This document shows positions 6,801 to 9,553 of a stretch of 9,553 bases of DNA, in pieces. A program made the position numbers and the translations under genes. Position 1 is the first letter of the stretch. Every line of letters begins with the position of its first letter. The DNA is taken from contig JANMQX010000304.1 of NCBI GenBank assembly GCA_031370745.1, forward strand, positions 1 through 9,553. Reading direction: 5' to 3'. Below the pieces are notes generated by a model that was given only the letters and a program-made list of their open reading frames with translations, did not search any database and had not been told where the DNA came from. Origin of the DNA: JAENVT01 sp031370745. Its GTDB lineage: Bacteria; Actinomycetota; Acidimicrobiia; Acidimicrobiales; Ilumatobacteraceae.

Positions 6801-7804
6801 CGCTCAGAATCGCGGTGCTCGGCACTGGCCGTATCGGCAAGATGCACGCAGAACTGCTCGCCCGGCAGGTCCCGGGTGCATCGTTGGCGATGGTGCAAGA
6901 CATCAACAGCGATGCCGCGCTTGCAGTCGGGGAGCAGTTGGATGTGCCCCATGCCACCGAGGTCGACGAGGTGCTTTCGTCTGACGAGGTCGACGCCGTT
7001 GCGATCTGCAGCAGCACCGACACGCACGTGCCGTTCATGATCGCCGCGGCCCGCGCCGGCAAGGCCATCTTCTGCGAGAAGCCGATCTCGCTCGATCTCG
7101 CCAAGGTCGACGAAGCACTTGCCGTGATCACGTCAAGCGGCGTGCCGTTCCAGGTCGGCTTCAACCGCCGCTTCGACGCGGCCCATGCCTCCGTACGCGA
7201 CGCCGTGATCGGCGGGTCGGTGGGCGACCTGCACATGGTGCGCATCAGCAGTCGAGATCCTGCACCGCCGCCGATCTCGTACATCGAGGTGTCTGGTGGC
7301 ATCTTCCTCGACATGATGATTCACGACTTCGACATGGCCCGGTTCATCACCGGCAGCGAGGTCGTCGACGTCTACGCACAAGGCGCGGTGCGAATCGATC
7401 CGGCGATCGGCGAGGCTGGCGACCTCGATACCGCGGTTGTGATGTTGCGCCACGAGAACGACTGCATCACCACCATCGACAACAGTCGCCAAGCCGTGTA
7501 CGGCTACGACCAGCGAGTCGAGGCATTCGGATCCGGGGGACTCGCTGCGTCAGAGAATCAGTTGACTCACACCGGCATGCGCAGGTCTGCCGCCGGCACG
7601 ATCAGCCAGACGATTCCGTACTTCTTCCTCGATCGCTACATCCCCAGCTACGTCGAAGAGTGGAAGTCGTTCGTCGGCTACGTCACCAATGGCGGCGAAT
7701 CGCCGGTGGGACCGAACGACGGCCGAGCGCCGTTGGTCATCGGTCTCGCCGCCTGGAAGTCATACCGAGAGAACCGCCTGGTGCGCTGCGACGAGATCGG
7801 TTGA
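6797..7804 (+). CDS. iolG: Inositol 2-dehydrogenase (IolG)
   Basis: This 335-residue Gfo/Idh/MocA enzyme oxidises myo-inositol to 2-keto-myo-inositol with NAD, the first catabolic step. The Rossmann motif is GTGRIGKMHAE, with GxGxxG at 9-14. The active-site residues are Lys95 in CEKPISLD, Asp172 and His176 in IFLDMMIHDFD, the last two at the same numbers as I recall for the Bacillus enzyme. QVGFNRRFD (about 119-127) and the segment DNSRQAVYGYDQR are characteristic of inositol 2-dehydrogenases, and length matches the family. It overlaps the SDR gene as ATGA with AGGAGA upstream and is the last gene of the operon before a 65-bp gap. It is clearly different from the longer Gfo/Idh/MocA protein earlier in the operon. 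Confidence 0.93.
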   Translation: MTLRIAVLGTGRIGKMHAELLARQVPGASLAMVQDINSDAALAVGEQLDVPHATEVDEVLSSDEVDAVAICSSTDTHVPFMIAAARAGKAIFCEKPISLDLAKVDEALAVITSSGVPFQVGFNRRFDAAHASVRDAVIGGSVGDLHMVRISSRDPAPPPISYIEVSGGIFLDMMIHDFDMARFITGSEVVDVYAQGAVRIDPAIGEAGDLDTAVVMLRHENDCITTIDNSRQAVYGYDQRVEAFGSGGLAASENQLTHTGMRRSAAGTISQTIPYFFLDRYIPSYVEEWKSFVGYVTNGGESPVGPNDGRAPLVIGLAAWKSYRENRLVRCDEIG

Positions 7805-7818
7805 CGGCTCATCGGCGT

Positions 7819-7839
7819 GACGGTTGACCACCGACCGTC
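7819..7839 (+). other. Short inverted repeat after the inositol operon
   Basis: GACGGT (7819-7824) and ACCGTC (7834-7839) form a perfect 6-bp inverted repeat around a 9-base loop in the 65-bp gap after iolG. There is no T-run after it, so it is not a convincing intrinsic terminator. It overlaps the candidate -35 of the next gene and could equally be chance or an operator. Confidence 0.3.
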
Positions 7840-7852
7840 GCTCAAAGACGAT
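7824..7852 (+). promoter_or_regulatory. Candidate promoter for the prolyl aminopeptidase gene
   Basis: TTGACC (7824-7829, five of six bases to the -35 consensus) is followed after 17 bases by GACGAT (7847-7852), which keeps only the key A and final T of a -10 box. Transcription would start near 7859, giving a leader of about ten bases before the GTG. The -10 is poor, so this is tentative. Confidence 0.28.
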
Positions 7853-7869
7853 GTGGCAGCATTGAAGTC

Positions 7870-8844
7870 GTGCCCTTCTATCCGGTGACCAAACCATTCG
7901 TCGATGGAATGCTCGACGTGGGTGGAGGCCATCGAATCTACTGGGAAGCTGCCGGCAACCCGAATGGTAAGCCGGCCGTCATCCTGCACGGCGGGCCCGG
8001 TAGTGGGATGTCGGATCGATCGAGAAGGATGTTCGATCCCGATCGCTACCTGATTGTGCAATTCGACCAACGGCAGTGCGGACAAAGCACGCCGCACGCC
8101 GCGGAACCAGTTGTCGACCTCTCGACCAACACGACGGCTCACTTGATCAGCGACATCGAACTGCTGCGTGTACATCTCGGGGTGGATCGTTGGTTGGTAT
8201 GGGGCGGATCGTGGGGAACCACGTTGGGACTGGCGTACGCCCAAGCTCACCCCGACCGGGTCGCGGAGATGATCCTGGCCAGTGTCGTGACGACGACGCA
8301 TGCCGACGTCGAGTGGGTGACACGAGCGATGGGCCACGTTTTCCCGGAGCAGTGGGAGCGTTTTTGCGACGTTGTTCCTCCGTCGGAACGTGACGGGAAT
8401 CTGGCCGCCGCCTACTCACGATTGCTGCAGGACCCCGACCCCGCTGTGCACGAGCCCGCCGCGAAGGCGTGGTGCGAATGGGAGGACACGCATGTGGCCA
8501 CGCACGCCGGTCATCAACCCAGTCCATGCTACGAGGATCCGCGCTTTCGGCTGTGCTTCTCCCGGCTGGTGACCCACTACTGGAGCAACGCGGCGTTCAT
8601 GCAGGATGATCAACTGTTCCGCGAGGCCGATCGAATGGCCGACATTCCTGTGCTGATGGTTCACGGCAGGTTGGACATCAGCGGTCCGGCGGCGGTGCCG
8701 TGGAGGTTGTCGAAAGTCCTGCCCCGATCCGAACTGGTCGTGATCCCCGGCGAGGGCCACAGCGGGGGAACCTCGATGTTCGACATCGTCGTCGCGTGGA
8801 CCGACCGTTTTGGTGGATCTGCGGGATCGTCGGAGCGTCTGTGA
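7870..8844 (+). CDS. pip: Prolyl aminopeptidase (proline iminopeptidase), peptidase family S33
   Basis: This 324-residue alpha/beta-hydrolase is expected to release N-terminal proline from peptides in the cytoplasm. The oxyanion motif HGGPG is at 40-44, the nucleophile elbow GGSWGTTL places Ser114, and the other triad members are Asp269 in VHGRLD and His297 in GEGHSGG. The opening PFYPVTKPFVDGMLDVGGGH and the STPHA segment (73-77) are typical of the family. The element usually read as DQRGxGxS is DQRQCGQS here. The GTG start is chosen because the N-terminus aligns with the family and an in-frame stop lies at 7825; there is only a weak GAAG close by, so translation may be nearly leaderless. 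It follows the inositol operon by 65 bp but has no obvious part in inositol use. It converges on ppa with one base between stops. Confidence 0.88.
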   Translation: MPFYPVTKPFVDGMLDVGGGHRIYWEAAGNPNGKPAVILHGGPGSGMSDRSRRMFDPDRYLIVQFDQRQCGQSTPHAAEPVVDLSTNTTAHLISDIELLRVHLGVDRWLVWGGSWGTTLGLAYAQAHPDRVAEMILASVVTTTHADVEWVTRAMGHVFPEQWERFCDVVPPSERDGNLAAAYSRLLQDPDPAVHEPAAKAWCEWEDTHVATHAGHQPSPCYEDPRFRLCFSRLVTHYWSNAAFMQDDQLFREADRMADIPVLMVHGRLDISGPAAVPWRLSKVLPRSELVVIPGEGHSGGTSMFDIVVAWTDRFGGSAGSSERL

Positions 8845-8845
8845 G

Positions 8846-9355
8846 TTATGAATGAGGGACGTAGTTGGCACGGGCTTTGTGGATCTCGTTCCACGCCTCG
8901 TCGCGTCCGGCGATGCCGGCGGTCGACGACTCCTTACCGGGCTCGAGTGCCTTGTAGACCTCGAAGAAGTGTTGGATCTCGCTGACCAGTTGGGGTGTGA
9001 GATCGCCGAGATCGTGCACCTCGTTCCAGCGTGGTTCCTTCGGAGGAACGCACAGGATCTTGGCGTCTTCACCCGCCTCGTCGCGCATGAACAGCACCCC
9101 CACAGGCCGTGCCGCGACCCACACTCCGGGATACACGGCGTCCTCCAAGAGAACCAGCGCATCGAGGGCATCGCCATCGCCCCCCAGCGTCTCGGGGATG
9201 TACCCGTAGTCGGCTGGATAGGTCGTCGCCGTGAACAGGCGCCGGTCGAGGAAGACCCGGCCGGTGTCGTGCTCGATCTCGTACTTGTTTCGACTACCAC
9301 GCGGGATCTCGATCACAACGTGGATGCAGTCGTCAGGCAGCGCACTGAGGGCCAT
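8846..9355 (-). CDS. ppa: Inorganic pyrophosphatase (class A / family I)
   Basis: This 169-residue soluble enzyme hydrolyses pyrophosphate to phosphate using Mg2+, pulling biosynthetic reactions forward. Family I hallmarks in order are VVIEIPRGSRNKYE (13-26), LDRRL (36-40), YPADYGYIPETL (46-57), the metal site DGDALD (60-65), the DEAGEDAK segment with Asp92 and Asp97, and a C-terminal HFFEVYKALEPGK. The metal-site motif is normally DxDPxD; here the proline is alanine, while all three aspartates are kept. The ATG at 9355 gives the family's usual start; a TTG at 9400 would add 15 residues of no recognisable sequence. No strong ribosome binding site precedes it. It is divergent from the aminotransferase gene and convergent with pip. 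Confidence 0.93.
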   Translation of the reverse strand: MALSALPDDCIHVVIEIPRGSRNKYEIEHDTGRVFLDRRLFTATTYPADYGYIPETLGGDGDALDALVLLEDAVYPGVWVAARPVGVLFMRDEAGEDAKILCVPPKEPRWNEVHDLGDLTPQLVSEIQHFFEVYKALEPGKESSTAGIAGRDEAWNEIHKARANYVPHS

Positions 9356-9417
9356 CGCGCCATGCTCGCATATCTGCCAACGGACGTCTGATCGCAGCAA
9401 CTAGCGTGAGATCCTCT
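9356..9417. promoter_or_regulatory. Divergent intergenic region between ppa and the aminotransferase gene
   Basis: This 62-bp gap must hold the start signals of both genes unless transcription begins inside coding sequence. On the plus strand TAGCGT (9402-9407) fits the TAnnnT form of actinobacterial -10 boxes and would start transcription at or just before the aminotransferase ATG, implying a nearly leaderless mRNA. No convincing -35 or strong ribosome binding site is seen for either gene. Confidence 0.3.
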
Positions 9418-9553
9418 ATGGAGTTCCGTCGCATCACCAACCTGCCGCCGTACGTGTTCACGATCATCAACAACTTGAAGATCGAAGCACGTCGCGCAGG
9501 CGTCGATGTGATCGATCTCGGTTTCGGCAACCCCGACATCCCCTCACCGCAAA
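9418..9553 (+). CDS. Class I/II aminotransferase, AlaC-like, N-terminal end (partial)
   Basis: Only the first 45 codons are present; the gene runs off the window. The N-terminus, with FRRITNLPPYVF, the helix IINNLKIEARRAG and then VIDLGFGNPDIPSP, matches the start of PLP-dependent fold-type I aminotransferases of the AlaC (alanine/pyruvate transaminase) type. The GNPD element is the substrate-binding start of the family. The catalytic lysine and most of the PLP site lie beyond the window. The ATG is chosen because the conserved N-terminus begins right there. A LL-diaminopimelate or aspartate aminotransferase relative is the main alternative. Confidence 0.82.
   Translation, partial: MEFRRITNLPPYVFTIINNLKIEARRAGVDVIDLGFGNPDIPSPQ

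Noticed and set aside
8416..9300. Minus-strand open frame (about 294 codons) across pip and ppa
   Set aside because: It overlaps the true ppa frame on the same strand and runs antisense to pip; its translation is arginine- and serine-rich with no motifs, as expected for a shadow frame.
9356..9400. Longer ppa starting at TTG 9400
   Set aside because: The added 15 residues match nothing known in the family and would consume most of the divergent promoter region; ATG 9355 gives the usual N-terminus.

Overview
This G+C-rich window has tightly packed genes, GTG starts alongside ATG, and stop/start overlaps between neighbours. Its gene content (a Cgl0159-type aldolase in an inositol operon, a FrcA-like sugar-ABC ATPase, a class A pyrophosphatase) suggests a high-GC actinobacterium. 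Acidimicrobiia-like marine or freshwater groups are one possibility, but the sequence alone does not settle the class.

Bases 1-7804 are one plus-strand operon for myo-inositol (cyclitol) catabolism, entered partway through. In order: the 3' end of a sugar ABC transporter ATPase; iolC (5-dehydro-2-deoxygluconokinase); a Cgl0159-family aldolase that probably cleaves the IolC product; iolB (5-deoxy-glucuronate isomerase); a Gfo/Idh/MocA dehydrogenase of about 390 residues; iolD (ThDP-dependent trihydroxycyclohexanedione hydrolase); an SDR dehydrogenase; and iolG (inositol 2-dehydrogenase). From iolC to iolG every junction is an overlap or a 2-bp gap (14-bp overlap, ATGA, GTGA, 2-bp gap, ATGA, ATGA), so translation is probably coupled.

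The expected route is uptake of inositol, oxidation by IolG to 2-keto-myo-inositol, dehydration by IolE (not in this window), ring opening by IolD, isomerisation by IolB, phosphorylation by IolC, and aldol cleavage to dihydroxyacetone phosphate and malonate semialdehyde. IolA, which would process malonate semialdehyde, is also absent here. The extra Gfo/Idh/MocA and SDR enzymes may feed other inositol isomers or related polyols into the route; that is inference.

Bases 7805-9553 are unrelated housekeeping genes: a prolyl aminopeptidase (plus strand), an inorganic pyrophosphatase (minus strand, converging on the peptidase with one base between the stops), and the first 45 codons of an AlaC-like class I/II aminotransferase (plus strand, divergent from ppa). 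I saw no RNA gene, mobile element, CRISPR array or long non-coding stretch; the longest gaps are about 65 bp. The window is a good example of a known pathway, not an evident new system; the least explained parts are the two accessory dehydrogenases.
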